A stretch of 64,000 nt of DNA from SXVE01 sp036388895 (GTDB lineage Bacteria; Acidobacteriota; Blastocatellia; Pyrinomonadales; Pyrinomonadaceae). Made by a program: the position numbers and the translations under genes. Shown piece after piece: positions 34,124 to 43,167 of this stretch. The notes beneath the pieces were generated by a model. That model ran no database searches, was not told where the DNA came from, and saw only the letters and a program-made list of their open reading frames with translations. Position 1 is the first letter of the stretch. Each line of letters opens with the position of its first letter. The stretch lies in assembly GCA_036388895.1 (NCBI GenBank), contig DASVQY010000030.1, forward strand, positions 22,229-86,228, in the 5' to 3' direction.

Positions 34124-34486
34124 ATGGAACATTCAAAGGAATTTGAAAATTTGGTCGCCGGCATAAAACCGAACATCAGGGAAATTTCGGTTGAAGATAC
34201 TCTGGAAAAAGTGAAAAACGGAACGACTTTGATTGATGTGCGCGAAGATAATGAATTTGCCGCCGGACACGCGGCGAACTCCGTACACATCGGACGCGGC
34301 GTCATCGAGCGCGACATCGTGCATAAATTCCCCGATAAAAATGAGGAATTGATTTTATACTGCGGCGGCGGTTATCGCTCGGCGCTCGCGGCGGATAATT
34401 TGCAGAAAATGGGTTACAAAAATGTGCTTTCGATGGCTGGCGGCTGGACGGCTTGGAAAGAAGCGCACGCGCCGATTGAAGATTAA
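34124..34486 (+). CDS. Rhodanese-domain protein, cytosolic
   Basis: 120 residues. 'LIDVREDNEFAAGHAANSVHIGRG' is the start of a rhodanese fold, and the active-site Cys80 is in 'ELILYCGGGYRSALAA'. It could carry sulfane sulfur in thiosulfate or trans-sulfuration chemistry. The partner rhodanese with a lipoprotein signal follows 33 bases downstream on the same strand, suggesting one unit. Confidence 0.85.
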   Translation: MEHSKEFENLVAGIKPNIREISVEDTLEKVKNGTTLIDVREDNEFAAGHAANSVHIGRGVIERDIVHKFPDKNEELILYCGGGYRSALAADNLQKMGYKNVLSMAGGWTAWKEAHAPIED

Positions 34487-34519
34487 ATCTGACATCAGAC
34501 AGGAGAAGGTTCTTACTCT

Positions 34520-34915
34520 ATGAAAACAATACTTATTCACATTTTACTGCTGGCGACTCTAAGCTTCGCCGGTTGTCAGAATTCCGTAACCGGGCACGGA
34601 AGCGTCAAACAGGCTTCGGTCGAGCAGACGAAGCGAGCCGTTGACAACAACAAAAACGTGCAGTTTATTGATGTGCGTACCGAATCGGAATACGAAAGCG
34701 GACATGCGCCGGGAACCGTTAATTTGCCGATTGATTCTTTAGAAAAAGAGCTCGCCAAACTCGACCCGGAAAAACCCGTGTATTTGATTTGCCAAACCGG
34801 TCGGCGTTCGCAGAAAGGGGCGGAAATTCTGGAAAAAAACAATTTCAAAAACGTTTACAATGTCGAAGGCGGCACGAGCGCTTGGGAAAAAGCCGGATTT
34901 CAGGTAGAAAAATAA
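34520..34915 (+). CDS. Rhodanese-domain lipoprotein
   Basis: 131 residues. A lipoprotein signal ends in the lipobox 'SFAGC' (Cys19). The rhodanese fold has 'FIDVRTESEYESGHAPGTVNLP' and active-site Cys91 in 'VYLICQTGRRSQKGA'. It probably sits at the periplasmic face of a membrane. SD AGGAG is 14 bases upstream of the ATG. The pairing with the cytosolic rhodanese suggests sulfur transfer on both sides of the membrane, an inference only. Confidence 0.85.
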   Translation: MKTILIHILLLATLSFAGCQNSVTGHGSVKQASVEQTKRAVDNNKNVQFIDVRTESEYESGHAPGTVNLPIDSLEKELAKLDPEKPVYLICQTGRRSQKGAEILEKNNFKNVYNVEGGTSAWEKAGFQVEK

Positions 34916-34920
34916 TTCTT

Positions 34921-35595
34921 ATGAGTTTTGAAACACACGACGCACGCGAACGGACAAAGGAAATACAAAAGGAATTTGCCGAAAAGGGCGATGCGCTCGG
35001 CTGGTTCGATGCGCTTTACAAAGAAGCGGCGGGCGATAACGAAAAAATTCCGTGGGCGGACTTAGAACCGAATAAGTTTCTGCGAAGCTACGCCGAAAAA
35101 ACCGATCTGCGCGGCGATAATCGAAAAGCGCTGGTCGTCGGCTGCGGTCTCGGCGACGACGCGCGTTTTTTGTATGATTTAGGATTCAATGTAACCGCGT
35201 TCGACGTTTCGCGCACGGCAATCGAATGGGCGCGGCGGCTGCACGCCGACACTGATATAAAATTCGTCGTCGCCGATTTGTTCGACCCGCCGAAAGACTG
35301 GTTTCAATCGTTCGAGTTCGTTCTGGAAGTTTATACGATTCAGCCTCTGCCTTTGGAAATCCGGAAAAATGTAATTGATGCGATTGCCAATTTCGTCGAG
35401 CTGAAAGGTAAATTACTCGTCGTCACGCGCGGACGCGAAGACGACGAAGAACCGCTCGAATTGCCGTGGGCTTTATCGAGAAAAGATTTGTCGCGCTTTG
35501 AAACGAATTCGCTCAGGCAAATACATTTTGAAGAAATGTGGGGCGACGAAGAAGAGCCGATTAAAAGATTTGTCGTCGAATATGAAAAATATTAA
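34921..35595 (+). CDS. SAM-dependent methyltransferase
   Basis: 224 residues from the ATG at 34921, five bases after the rhodanese stop. The SAM site is 'ALVVGCGLGDDARFLYDLGFNVTAFDVSRTAIEWAR' in outline (GCGLGDD, then acidic Asp in 'AFDVS'), followed by 'VVADLFDPP' and 'FEFVLEVYTIQPLP'. The fold resembles thiopurine/small-molecule methyltransferases (TPMT-like). The acceptor is unknown. It is the last gene of the rhodanese unit, so a sulfur or thiol acceptor is possible. Confidence 0.75.
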   Translation: MSFETHDARERTKEIQKEFAEKGDALGWFDALYKEAAGDNEKIPWADLEPNKFLRSYAEKTDLRGDNRKALVVGCGLGDDARFLYDLGFNVTAFDVSRTAIEWARRLHADTDIKFVVADLFDPPKDWFQSFEFVLEVYTIQPLPLEIRKNVIDAIANFVELKGKLLVVTRGREDDEEPLELPWALSRKDLSRFETNSLRQIHFEEMWGDEEEPIKRFVVEYEKY

Positions 35596-35688
35596 ACAAT
35601 AAAACGCACATAAAAAATCAAAAACGAAGGTGAAAATAATCTGTGAAATTTATTGTCGCATAAAAATTAAATCTGTTTGAACGGCAAA

Positions 35689-35771
35689 TTTGCCTGCGAA
35701 ATAAACTAAACAAACGAAAAAGGAAAAAGGAATTTTTTATTTTTGTGTTTTTCGTGTATTTCGCAGGCAAA
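35689..35771. repeat. Long imperfect palindrome (83 bp)
   Basis: The arms TTTGCCTGCGAAATA (35689-35703) and TATTTCGCAGGCAAA (35757-35771) match over 15 bp, and an inner ACGAAAAA/TTTTTCGT pair extends the structure. The remaining spacer (35596-35806) is AT-rich with no gene. Confidence 0.8.
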
Positions 35772-35806
35772 ACCAATCTTTATTTTTCAACACTCACAGT
35801 AATTTC

Positions 35807-37144
35807 TTAAATTTCCTTTTGAGCTAATTTCCCCCAGTTCTTTATTTCGCGGCGGCGGTAATCCGGCGAAGATTTTGCCGATTCGATAGCTTGCTCGAAA
35901 ACTTCGCGCGCTTTGTCGTTCTCGCCCTGCGATTTCAAAACCTTGCCGAGATAATACAAGCCTTCGGCGTCTACGGGGCGACGCTCGATGTATTTTTCCA
36001 GCGCCTGACGCGCTTCCGTCAACATATTCGCCGCCAAATAAGTCGCGCCGATTTCGCGCCAGATTTCGCTCAATGCGTGTTTGTCGTTTTGTTCGACGAC
36101 GATTGAAAAATGTTCGAGCGCCTGCTGCAAATTGCCTTTTGTGCGAGCGAATTTGCCGAGCTCGTAATTGGCATCAATTTCATTTTTATCAATCTCGACG
36201 GCTTTATTGAAATGTTCGAGCGCCTTTGCTTCCTGTCGTCTTTGCAGATAAATCAAACCGAGCTGAACGTGCGCGTCGGCGTCGCGCGGATTGACGGTCG
36301 CGTTGTGCAGAAAGCGTTTGAAATTTTGCCGCTGTCGAAACGCGCCGCCCGCTCCGCGCATTTCGCCGGTGATCGCTCCGCCGAAATACATATAAGCGTA
36401 GAACAGCAGAAACGGCGAGAAAAGCCACGGCGAAACGTATGTGAAAACATACATTCCGAGGCTGAAAGCGAGCCAGGCGATGCAAACAGTCGCAATCGCC
36501 GCCGCGTAATTTGCCCCCAAAACCGTGCGAAGCGCGAAAACCATCAAAGCGCCGAATAAAATACTGCTTGCAAACCACATCGCCAGATAAATTTCCGGCG
36601 AAACGGCAGACGAATAAAGCAAAATTCCCGCTGCGGCGAACGGCAGATGCGCTGCCGCCCAACTCATCAGCGAGCAGGTCGCGAGTGCGCCGTAATCGCG
36701 CCGGAGAACGACGCCGAAATTTCCCGCGCCGGCGAAAATACTAATCAAAAACACGGCGAAAGGAATATAAAAAAGCGAAAGCGAAAGAAGCGGCTGAAAA
36801 AATGCGGTCGGTTCAAACGAGAAAAATTTGAAAAACGTATTTCCGACGAGCGGAATTGCCGCGCGCTGCGCCAGAGCCTTTTCATAATCAGCGGCGGCGC
36901 GGCGATATTCATCTGCCGCGGCTGGCGAATCTTCGTCAATCAAATCGTAATTCTGCTGGTAAAACTCTGTAAAACTAGGCGCACTGTAAGCTGACTGCAA
37001 TTTTGCGTTAATTGTGAGAGAAAAGGCGGCGGAAACGATCAGCACCAAAACGGCGGCGAAAAGCCAGCTGCCTTTGTCTATGATTTCGCTCATCGTAAAA
37101 GCGGGACGCAAATATAACTGAAAGAGAAGTTTGATGTTTTCCAT
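35807..37144 (-). CDS. Yip1-type membrane domain fused to TPR repeats
   Basis: 445 residues from the ATG at 37144 (MENIKLLFQLYLRPAFTMSEI); the frame runs 15 codons further upstream without a better start. About five membrane segments in residues 15-260 match the Yip1 family ('LRPAFTMSEIIDKGSWLFA' at the start). Residues about 275-430 hold four or so tetratricopeptide repeats ('ADAHVQLGLIYLQRRQEAKALEHFNKAVE' in outline). The TPR part is cytosolic and probably binds proteins. The role is unknown; Yip1 proteins act in membrane or vesicle traffic in eukaryotes, and bacterial ones are not well studied. Confidence 0.75.
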   Translation of the reverse strand: MENIKLLFQLYLRPAFTMSEIIDKGSWLFAAVLVLIVSAAFSLTINAKLQSAYSAPSFTEFYQQNYDLIDEDSPAAADEYRRAAADYEKALAQRAAIPLVGNTFFKFFSFEPTAFFQPLLSLSLFYIPFAVFLISIFAGAGNFGVVLRRDYGALATCSLMSWAAAHLPFAAAGILLYSSAVSPEIYLAMWFASSILFGALMVFALRTVLGANYAAAIATVCIAWLAFSLGMYVFTYVSPWLFSPFLLFYAYMYFGGAITGEMRGAGGAFRQRQNFKRFLHNATVNPRDADAHVQLGLIYLQRRQEAKALEHFNKAVEIDKNEIDANYELGKFARTKGNLQQALEHFSIVVEQNDKHALSEIWREIGATYLAANMLTEARQALEKYIERRPVDAEGLYYLGKVLKSQGENDKAREVFEQAIESAKSSPDYRRREIKNWGKLAQKEI

Positions 37145-37290
37145 AAATGAGTTCAAGGGTTGAAAGAATATGAAGAAATGCCGATACAAGCGTAAATCTT
37201 AAGCGAAATAACTGTCAAGATTTTTTTCTGCGCCGTTTTTGAGTAAAATCAAATTACTAATTAATTCATTAAAAAGGAACTTTTATAAAA

Positions 37291-38703
37291 ATGATCGAAG
37301 CAGCAAAAACAGAGAAAAAAACACGTATAGAAACGGATTCGATGGGCGAGATCGAAGTCGAAGCCGATAAGTATTGGGGCGCGCAGACGGAAAGAAGTTT
37401 GCATCATTTCAACATCGGTTTCGATGTGATGCCGCGCGAGATGATTCGCGCTCTTGGAATTTTGAAAAAAGCCGCCGCGATTGTTAATCATCAATTGAAA
37501 TCCGACAAAATGGATTTGCACAAAACCGATTTGATCGTTCGCGCGGCAAACGAAGTGATTGACGGCAAGCTGGACGAACATTTTCCGCTTCGCGTGTGGC
37601 AGACCGGCTCGGGAACGCAGACGAATATGAACGCGAACGAAGTCATTTCGAATCGCGCCATCGAAATCGCGGGCGGAGAAATGGGTTCTAAAAAGCCGGT
37701 TCACCCGAACGACGACGTGAATATGTCGCAGTCGTCGAACGACACTTTTCCGACAGCGATGTATATTGCGGCAGCGGAACGTGTAAACGCGCTGATTCCG
37801 ACCGTCGAAGAACTTTACAATTCGATAAACGCGAAGGCGGCGGAATACGCCGACGTTGTGAAAATCGGCAGAACGCATTTGCAGGACGCGACGCCGCTGA
37901 CGGTCGGTCAAGAATTCGGCGGCTGGGCGAGCCTTCTTCAGCGCGACATCGAAAGATTGCGGCAGGTTTTGGACGGATTGTTTGATCTGGCAATAGGCGG
38001 AACAGCCGTCGGCACAGGTTTGAACGCGCATCCAGAATTCGCGGAACGCGCATCCAAACAAATCGCCGAACTGACCGGGCTGCCGTTCCGCTCGCACCCG
38101 AACAAATTCGCCGCTCTCTCAGCACACGACGAAATCGTCTACGCTTCGGGCGCGCTGAAAACTCTCGCTGCTTCGCTGATGAAAATCGCCAACGACATTC
38201 GCTGGCTCGCGTCTGGTCCGCGCTGCGGCATCGGCGAACTGATTTTGCCGGAAAACGAGCCGGGAAGTTCGATTATGCCCGGAAAAGTAAATCCGACTCA
38301 AAGCGAAGCGATGACGATGGTCGCCGCGCAGGTTTTAGGCAACGACGCCGCGATCGGTTTCGCCGGTTCACAGGGGAATTTCGAATTGAACGTTTTCAAA
38401 CCCGTGATGATTCACAATTTCCTGCACTCCGTCCGTTTATTGAACGATGCCTGCAAAGGCTTTATAGAGTTTTGCGTCAATGGAATCGAACTGAACCGGG
38501 CGCAGATTGACGAATACTTAAACGATTCGCTGATGCTCGTTACGGCTTTGAATCATCACATCGGCTACGACAACGCCGCGAAAATCGCCAAAAACGCGCA
38601 TAAAAAAGGTTTGAATTTGAAAGAATCGGCAATCGAATTAGGCTTGCTCACGGCGGAACAATTCGACGAATGGGTAAAACCCGAGGAAATGACGCATCCG
38701 TAA
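37291..38703 (+). CDS. fumC: Fumarate hydratase, class II
   Basis: 470 residues. The family signature is 'GSSIMPGKVNPTQSEA', with 'QTGSGTQTNMNANEVISNRA' and 'KIGRTHLQDATPLTVGQEF' earlier. The N-terminal 'MGEIEVEADKYWGAQTERSL' is typical. It hydrates fumarate to malate in the TCA cycle without an iron-sulfur cluster. A frameshifted secreted gene follows 18 bases after the stop. The start ATG has an AAGGA-type SD upstream. Confidence 0.93.
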   Translation: MIEAAKTEKKTRIETDSMGEIEVEADKYWGAQTERSLHHFNIGFDVMPREMIRALGILKKAAAIVNHQLKSDKMDLHKTDLIVRAANEVIDGKLDEHFPLRVWQTGSGTQTNMNANEVISNRAIEIAGGEMGSKKPVHPNDDVNMSQSSNDTFPTAMYIAAAERVNALIPTVEELYNSINAKAAEYADVVKIGRTHLQDATPLTVGQEFGGWASLLQRDIERLRQVLDGLFDLAIGGTAVGTGLNAHPEFAERASKQIAELTGLPFRSHPNKFAALSAHDEIVYASGALKTLAASLMKIANDIRWLASGPRCGIGELILPENEPGSSIMPGKVNPTQSEAMTMVAAQVLGNDAAIGFAGSQGNFELNVFKPVMIHNFLHSVRLLNDACKGFIEFCVNGIELNRAQIDEYLNDSLMLVTALNHHIGYDNAAKIAKNAHKKGLNLKESAIELGLLTAEQFDEWVKPEEMTHP

Positions 38704-38721
38704 TTTTGGAGAATAAAATAA

Positions 38722-39245
38722 ATGAAAGGATTTTTAACCGCACTGTTTTTAGCGCTGCTGATCAATCAACGAAGGGCGGAATCGTTTTTAAAATTCCAGA
38801 AGACGTTTTTCCGATGGATTGGAACAAAAACAATTTTAAAGGAATTCTGATGCTGAGAAAAGATAGCCCTTCAGGAATTTTCATCGCTTATCCGAACGAA
38901 GGTGAAAAGCTTGAAGACCTCAGAGAACGCGCCGCAAAGTTTATAGCGCCGATGTTTGTTCATGATGAAAACAAGAAAAAGGAAATAGAATTTCAAAAAT
39001 CACCGATTCCCGTTCACAAAGGCGACATAGATAATTCCGGGCTTTATTATTCGTATGAAAACGAAAAGGCTATGACGCAGATTTTGTTCTACGAGCGCGA
39101 GTCAAACGGAAGGAAGGTCATTTACGGCTATTTCGCCAATAAAAACAAGGACGCCAAAGCCAAATCGGTCAAGGACATTTGGGCTGATGATAAAGGACAA
39201 GGAGTTAAAATTTTTGAAAAGTTCTGGAAAACATTTAAAGAGTAA
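38722..39245 (+). pseudogene. Secreted protein gene with a broken signal peptide
   Basis: The ATG at 38722 has SD GGAG upstream and reads MKGFLTALFLALL, an N-terminal signal start, but this frame then runs into unrelated text. The next frame (one base shifted) is open from 'AADQSTKGGIVFKIPEDVFPMDW' to the stop at 39243-39245 (about 170 residues), with well-formed secreted-type sequence. A deletion or frameshift near 38759 ('GCGCTGCTGATC') fits best; a signal peptide of normal length is also partly missing. No family is recognised. It could be a sequencing error, since the body shows no other damage. Confidence 0.6.
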
Positions 39246-39656
39246 GAATAAAGAGTAAGAACAATTTTCAAACAATAACCTCGAAAGCATATCATGTATT
39301 AATGAGTTTTGATTATTTTGCTTTTGTCTTAGTGTTTATCAGCAGAAAGAATTCATTTACAAAGTTTAAGCCAGAACGAACACTAATCTTCATTCGACAA
39401 GTTATAGCTCTTTCTTGAAAATCAGTGTTCGTTCACGGCTAATCATTATTATTTTATTGCTTGCAAACGATATTCCGCGAAATCTTTCCAGATGCGCTTT
39501 GGGTTAAGGGTGCGACATTTGTCATGCTCGATGTTTCTAGATCTTTATTGGAAATGAATTAGCCGCTCAATCAAACCATTCTTAGGTGAGAATCAATAAA
39601 ATTTCAGTTTTTGACATGAGAAAGCAAAGTTTTATATTGGTTTTCGAGAATTCAGC
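39246..39656. other. 411-base spacer with an inverted repeat and possible gene debris
   Basis: GAACGAACACT (39374-39384) and AGTGTTCGTTC (39424-39434) form an 11-bp inverted pair. A minus-strand frame near 39449-39592 reads protein-like text ('NPKRIWKDFAEYRLQ') but is interrupted by a stop and has no start; this may be debris of an old gene. No intact gene, RNA or complete element is seen. Confidence 0.5.
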
Positions 39657-40205
39657 TTACCCGGCGCTCGTTCGGTAGTAAAACCAGAAATACGCGACTC
39701 CGACGATTGCGGCGGCGAGAAAAAGCATTACGAAAATGCCGACGAGTGTTAAAACGACATATATGATTTTATTTTTTGATTTATTTTCTGCGAGTATTTC
39801 GGATTTGGCGTTAGCGGCGGAAGGTTGTTCGGATGCGCCTTGCACTTGAAGCGAGGAATTTTCGCTTTCAGCGGATTTCAGTTCGGATAAATCTACATTA
39901 AACAAAGTAATATCCGGCAAATTTTCTTCGGCAGATTGGTTCGCTGTTTTTGAATCGGTATTTTGCTGTTTTTTCGAAGAAGCCGATGCTGATCGGTCTG
40001 ACTTTAATGGACAATAACCGTCGGAAACTCGAAAAACCGGTTCGGGCATTTGCCATCCGGTTTTTCCTGGTTCCTTTTGTTGGTTTTGCGAATTTGTCAT
40101 TCCCAAACTCTCTGATTTTCCGTCGCCCGAAGCAAAATATGAAGTCTTTTGATTTACCGACGGAGCATCGAGCGACGGATTTTTCGAGTTGTAGTTTTCA
40201 TTCAT
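39657..40205 (-). CDS. Protein with disordered N-terminus and one C-terminal membrane span
   Basis: 182 residues from the ATG at 40205. The first 135 are Ser/Asn/Gln/Lys-rich and probably disordered, with one conserved-looking patch 'GWQMPEPVFRVSDGYCPLK'. A basic stretch 'ENKSKNK' precedes a single hydrophobic segment of about 28 residues ('IIYVVLTLVGIFVMLFLAA...'), and only 'YYRTSAG' follows. This is a tail-anchored layout. No family is recognised. It sits 53 bases downstream... in transcription order after the CBS gene on the same strand. Confidence 0.6.
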   Translation of the reverse strand: MNENYNSKNPSLDAPSVNQKTSYFASGDGKSESLGMTNSQNQQKEPGKTGWQMPEPVFRVSDGYCPLKSDRSASASSKKQQNTDSKTANQSAEENLPDITLFNVDLSELKSAESENSSLQVQGASEQPSAANAKSEILAENKSKNKIIYVVLTLVGIFVMLFLAAAIVGVAYFWFYYRTSAG

Positions 40206-40300
40206 TGCCTTCTTTTTCAGTTTGTTCGTATTCTCATCATAAAACAAGCTGTTTTACGAGCGAAACTGTAAAAAGTTTGCGAAAAATGCTTTATAAATTT

Positions 40301-41668
40301 TTACCTCGGCAAATCGAGCACATCAGAACGAGTGATGATGCCGGTTATTCGTTTGAAATCTTCGATTAAGACCGCCGGAGATTTTTTCAGCTTGGTTTTT
40401 ATCTCGTTGGAACTCGCGTCAACATCAACAATCGGAAAGCCCTTTTCCATCACTTCGCTTACTTTTGCTTCGAGCAAATCTCGATTTTCGATGAGTTTCG
40501 CCAGAATTCGGCTTTCGCGCACGGAACCGACCGAAGCGTTGTTTTCCAAAACCGGAATCTGCGTCACGCCTTTTTCGTTCATCAAAGCCAAAGTATCGCT
40601 GACTTTTTCATCCGGCGAAACGTAAATTAATTCAGCGGGCGCGCCGGAATTTTTGGTTTCAATGATAAGTCCGGCGGTTATTTTCTGCGGTTCGAGAAGA
40701 AGTTTTTCCTTCATCCATTCGTCCGAATGATGTTTGGTTAAATAATGCTCGCCCGTGTCGCAGACGATGAACACGACGACCGCGTTTTCATCGAGGTTTT
40801 TAGCGACTTTCAGCGCTCCGGCGAAAATCGTTCCGGTCGAGCCGCCGCAGAAAATTCCTTCGTGACGTCCGAGCTGTCGCGACATCTCAAAACTTTCGCG
40901 GTCGGTGATGTTAATGATTTCGTCAATGATTTTCATGTCGGCATTGCCGACCGGAATGTTTTGCCCGATGCCTTCGACCAAATAAGGCGTTGCTTCGGGC
41001 GCTTGTCCGGTTTCTTTGTAAGTTTTGAAAATCGAACCGTACGGGTCTGCGCCGATGACTTTGATATTCGGATTTTGCTCTTTCAAAAAGCGACTCGTGC
41101 CGGTAATCGTTCCCCCGGTGCCGATTGATGAAACGAAATGCGTGATTTTTCCTTCGGTATCGCGCCAGATTTCCGGTCCCGTCGTGCGGTAATGCGCTAA
41201 AGGATTTGCCGGATGATTGTATTGATCGGGATAAAAAGAATTCGGGGTTTCAGCCGCGATGCGTTTCGCCGTTTCGACGTAGTGATCGGGCGAGCCGTAT
41301 TTCGCCGCCGCCGAACAAATCACGATGTCGGCGCCCATCGCTTTCAAATAACGTCGTTTTTCGACCGAAACTTTGTCGGTCATCGCAAATATGCATTTGT
41401 AGCCGCGAACGGCGGCGACGAGCGCGAGCCCGATTCCCGTATTGCCGCTTGTCGCCTCGATCAGCGTTCCGCCCGGCTTCAAAATACCTTTTTCTTCGGC
41501 GTCGTTAACCATCGAAACGCCGATGCGGTCTTTGACCGAATAGCCCGGATTGAGGCTTTCCATTTTGGCGAAAACTTGCGCTTTGATGCCGTGCTGACCG
41601 GTTATATTATTGATTTTTACGAGAGGCGAATTGCCGATGAGTCCTAAAATATCGCTGTATGTTTTCAT
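40301..41668 (-). CDS. Cystathionine beta-synthase with CBS domain pair
   Basis: 455 residues. The PLP domain has the cofactor Lys46 in 'LNPGYSVKDRIG', 'ATSGNTGIGLAL' and 'SIGTGGTITGTSRFLK'; it joins serine with homocysteine (or acts as a cysteine synthase relative). Residues about 335-455 are two CBS modules ('VSDTLALMNEKGVTQIPVLENN', 'EVMEKGFPIVD'), usually binding an adenosyl ligand for control. With the gamma-family enzyme at 12553-13728 it would allow reverse trans-sulfuration from methionine to cysteine. The tail-anchored gene follows on the same strand. Confidence 0.88.
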   Translation of the reverse strand: MKTYSDILGLIGNSPLVKINNITGQHGIKAQVFAKMESLNPGYSVKDRIGVSMVNDAEEKGILKPGGTLIEATSGNTGIGLALVAAVRGYKCIFAMTDKVSVEKRRYLKAMGADIVICSAAAKYGSPDHYVETAKRIAAETPNSFYPDQYNHPANPLAHYRTTGPEIWRDTEGKITHFVSSIGTGGTITGTSRFLKEQNPNIKVIGADPYGSIFKTYKETGQAPEATPYLVEGIGQNIPVGNADMKIIDEIINITDRESFEMSRQLGRHEGIFCGGSTGTIFAGALKVAKNLDENAVVVFIVCDTGEHYLTKHHSDEWMKEKLLLEPQKITAGLIIETKNSGAPAELIYVSPDEKVSDTLALMNEKGVTQIPVLENNASVGSVRESRILAKLIENRDLLEAKVSEVMEKGFPIVDVDASSNEIKTKLKKSPAVLIEDFKRITGIITRSDVLDLPR

Positions 41669-41810
41669 TTTTATTTTTTTATGTAGATTTCCCGAAAATC
41701 AGGATTTTATGTCACGGTATTTTATCCTTTGTCGAGCGCAGTGCAAAATTGAAACACAAAAAAATGTATCTGCGTAATAACAAAGGACATTTATTTTTTA
41801 CGAAATTATT

Positions 41811-43109
41811 ATGAAATTCAAAGCTGTTCTGACTTTCGCATTTTTGCTCGCGGCGTTCTGGCACATTGACGCGCAAACATCTGCCGCCGCTGACAAGTCG
41901 AAAACCGACACAACCGAGCTTCGCCGTCAAACGTTCGATATTGTGTGGAAAACCATCAATGAAAAACATTATGACCCGACGTTCGGCGGCGTTGATTGGG
42001 CGAAAGTACGCGAAACGTATGAGCCGAAAGCTATGGCTGCGCAAACGGACGCGCAGTTTCACGGCGTTCTGCGGCAAATGCTGAACGAGTTGAAGCTTTC
42101 GCATTTTAATATTTATCAAACAAGCTCTCCAACAGAGGCTGTCGAACGCGGCGACGGCATAATCGGCGTTGATTTAAAGATGATAGACGGAAAAGTCGTC
42201 ATCAGCCGCGTCGAAAAGGGTTCGACCGCAGAAACGAGCGGTTTGAAAACCGGATTCAGCATTGAAAAGATCAACGGTAAAACCGTAACTGAAATTCTCG
42301 CTCCGCTGGAAAAAAGTTTGACGGAACAAGGTCAGAACGAGCGAGTAAAAAATCTTTATAAAGAAAAAACATTAATCAGCATTCTTGGCGGAAAACCCGA
42401 TGCAAGCGCGGAAATCGAAGTGCTGAACGCGAAAAATCAGCCGCAAATGTTCAGCGTAAAACGTTACGCGGCGAAAAGCGAAATGAGCGAAGCCCTCGGG
42501 AATTTCCCGCCGCAGGAAGTGATTTTTGAAGCGAAACGCCTCGACGGCAACGTCGGTTACATACGGTTTAATATATGGGTGATTCCGCAGATGCAGAAAA
42601 TTCGCGCGGCGGTTCGCGAATTCGCCGACGCGAAAGGAATTGTTTTCGATTTGCGCGGAAATCCCGGCGGAGTCGGCGGAATGGCTCCGGGCGTTGCGGG
42701 ACTTCTTGTAAAAGAACGAACTTCGCTCGGTTCTATGAAAGCGCGGGAAACCGAACAAAAATTTGTCGTTTACCCGCAGGAAAATCCTTTTGAGGGAAAG
42801 GTCGTAGTTCTGACCGATTACGGCTCGGCTTCGACAAGCGAAGTTTTTGCCGCCGGAATGCAGGAAATCGGGCGCGCCGAAATCATCGGCGAACGAAGCG
42901 CGGGCGCGGTTCTGCCGTCGGTATTCACAGTGCTTCCGACGAAGGCGATTTTTCAATACGTGATTTCCGATTACAAATCGCCGAAAAGCATTTTAATCGA
43001 AAAACGCGGCGTCGCTCCCGATGTCGAAGTAAAACAAACCCGACAAGCATTGCTCGAAGGACGCGATTTGCCGCTTGAAGAGGCAGTAAAACGTATTTTG
43101 AATAAGTAA
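41811..43109 (+). CDS. S41-family secreted peptidase with PDZ-like region
   Basis: 432 residues with a signal peptide (cut after 'HIDAQ'). A PDZ-like module lies at about 100-165 ('GIIGVDLKMIDGKVVISRVEKGSTAETSGLKTGFSIEKING' in outline). The peptidase core has 'KGIVFDLRGNPGGVGGMAP', the nucleophile Ser in 'TDYGSASTSEVFAAGMQ' and 'IIGERSAGA', as in tail-specific proteases (Ctp/Tsp). It cuts proteins in the periplasm. The gene precedes the LolA-like gene by 58 bases, with an AAAGGAG-type SD for the latter. Confidence 0.88.
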   Translation: MKFKAVLTFAFLLAAFWHIDAQTSAAADKSKTDTTELRRQTFDIVWKTINEKHYDPTFGGVDWAKVRETYEPKAMAAQTDAQFHGVLRQMLNELKLSHFNIYQTSSPTEAVERGDGIIGVDLKMIDGKVVISRVEKGSTAETSGLKTGFSIEKINGKTVTEILAPLEKSLTEQGQNERVKNLYKEKTLISILGGKPDASAEIEVLNAKNQPQMFSVKRYAAKSEMSEALGNFPPQEVIFEAKRLDGNVGYIRFNIWVIPQMQKIRAAVREFADAKGIVFDLRGNPGGVGGMAPGVAGLLVKERTSLGSMKARETEQKFVVYPQENPFEGKVVVLTDYGSASTSEVFAAGMQEIGRAEIIGERSAGAVLPSVFTVLPTKAIFQYVISDYKSPKSILIEKRGVAPDVEVKQTRQALLEGRDLPLEEAVKRILNK

Positions 43110-43167
43110 AGAAAAATAAAAAATAAGTTAAGAAACAAGGATTAAAAAGGAGAAAAAATAAAATTAT

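Noticed and set aside
39449..39592. Minus-strand protein-like debris ('NPKRIWKDFAEYRLQ')
   Set aside because: It is interrupted by a stop and too short to assign; it might be part of an old transposase or other gene, but the evidence is weak.
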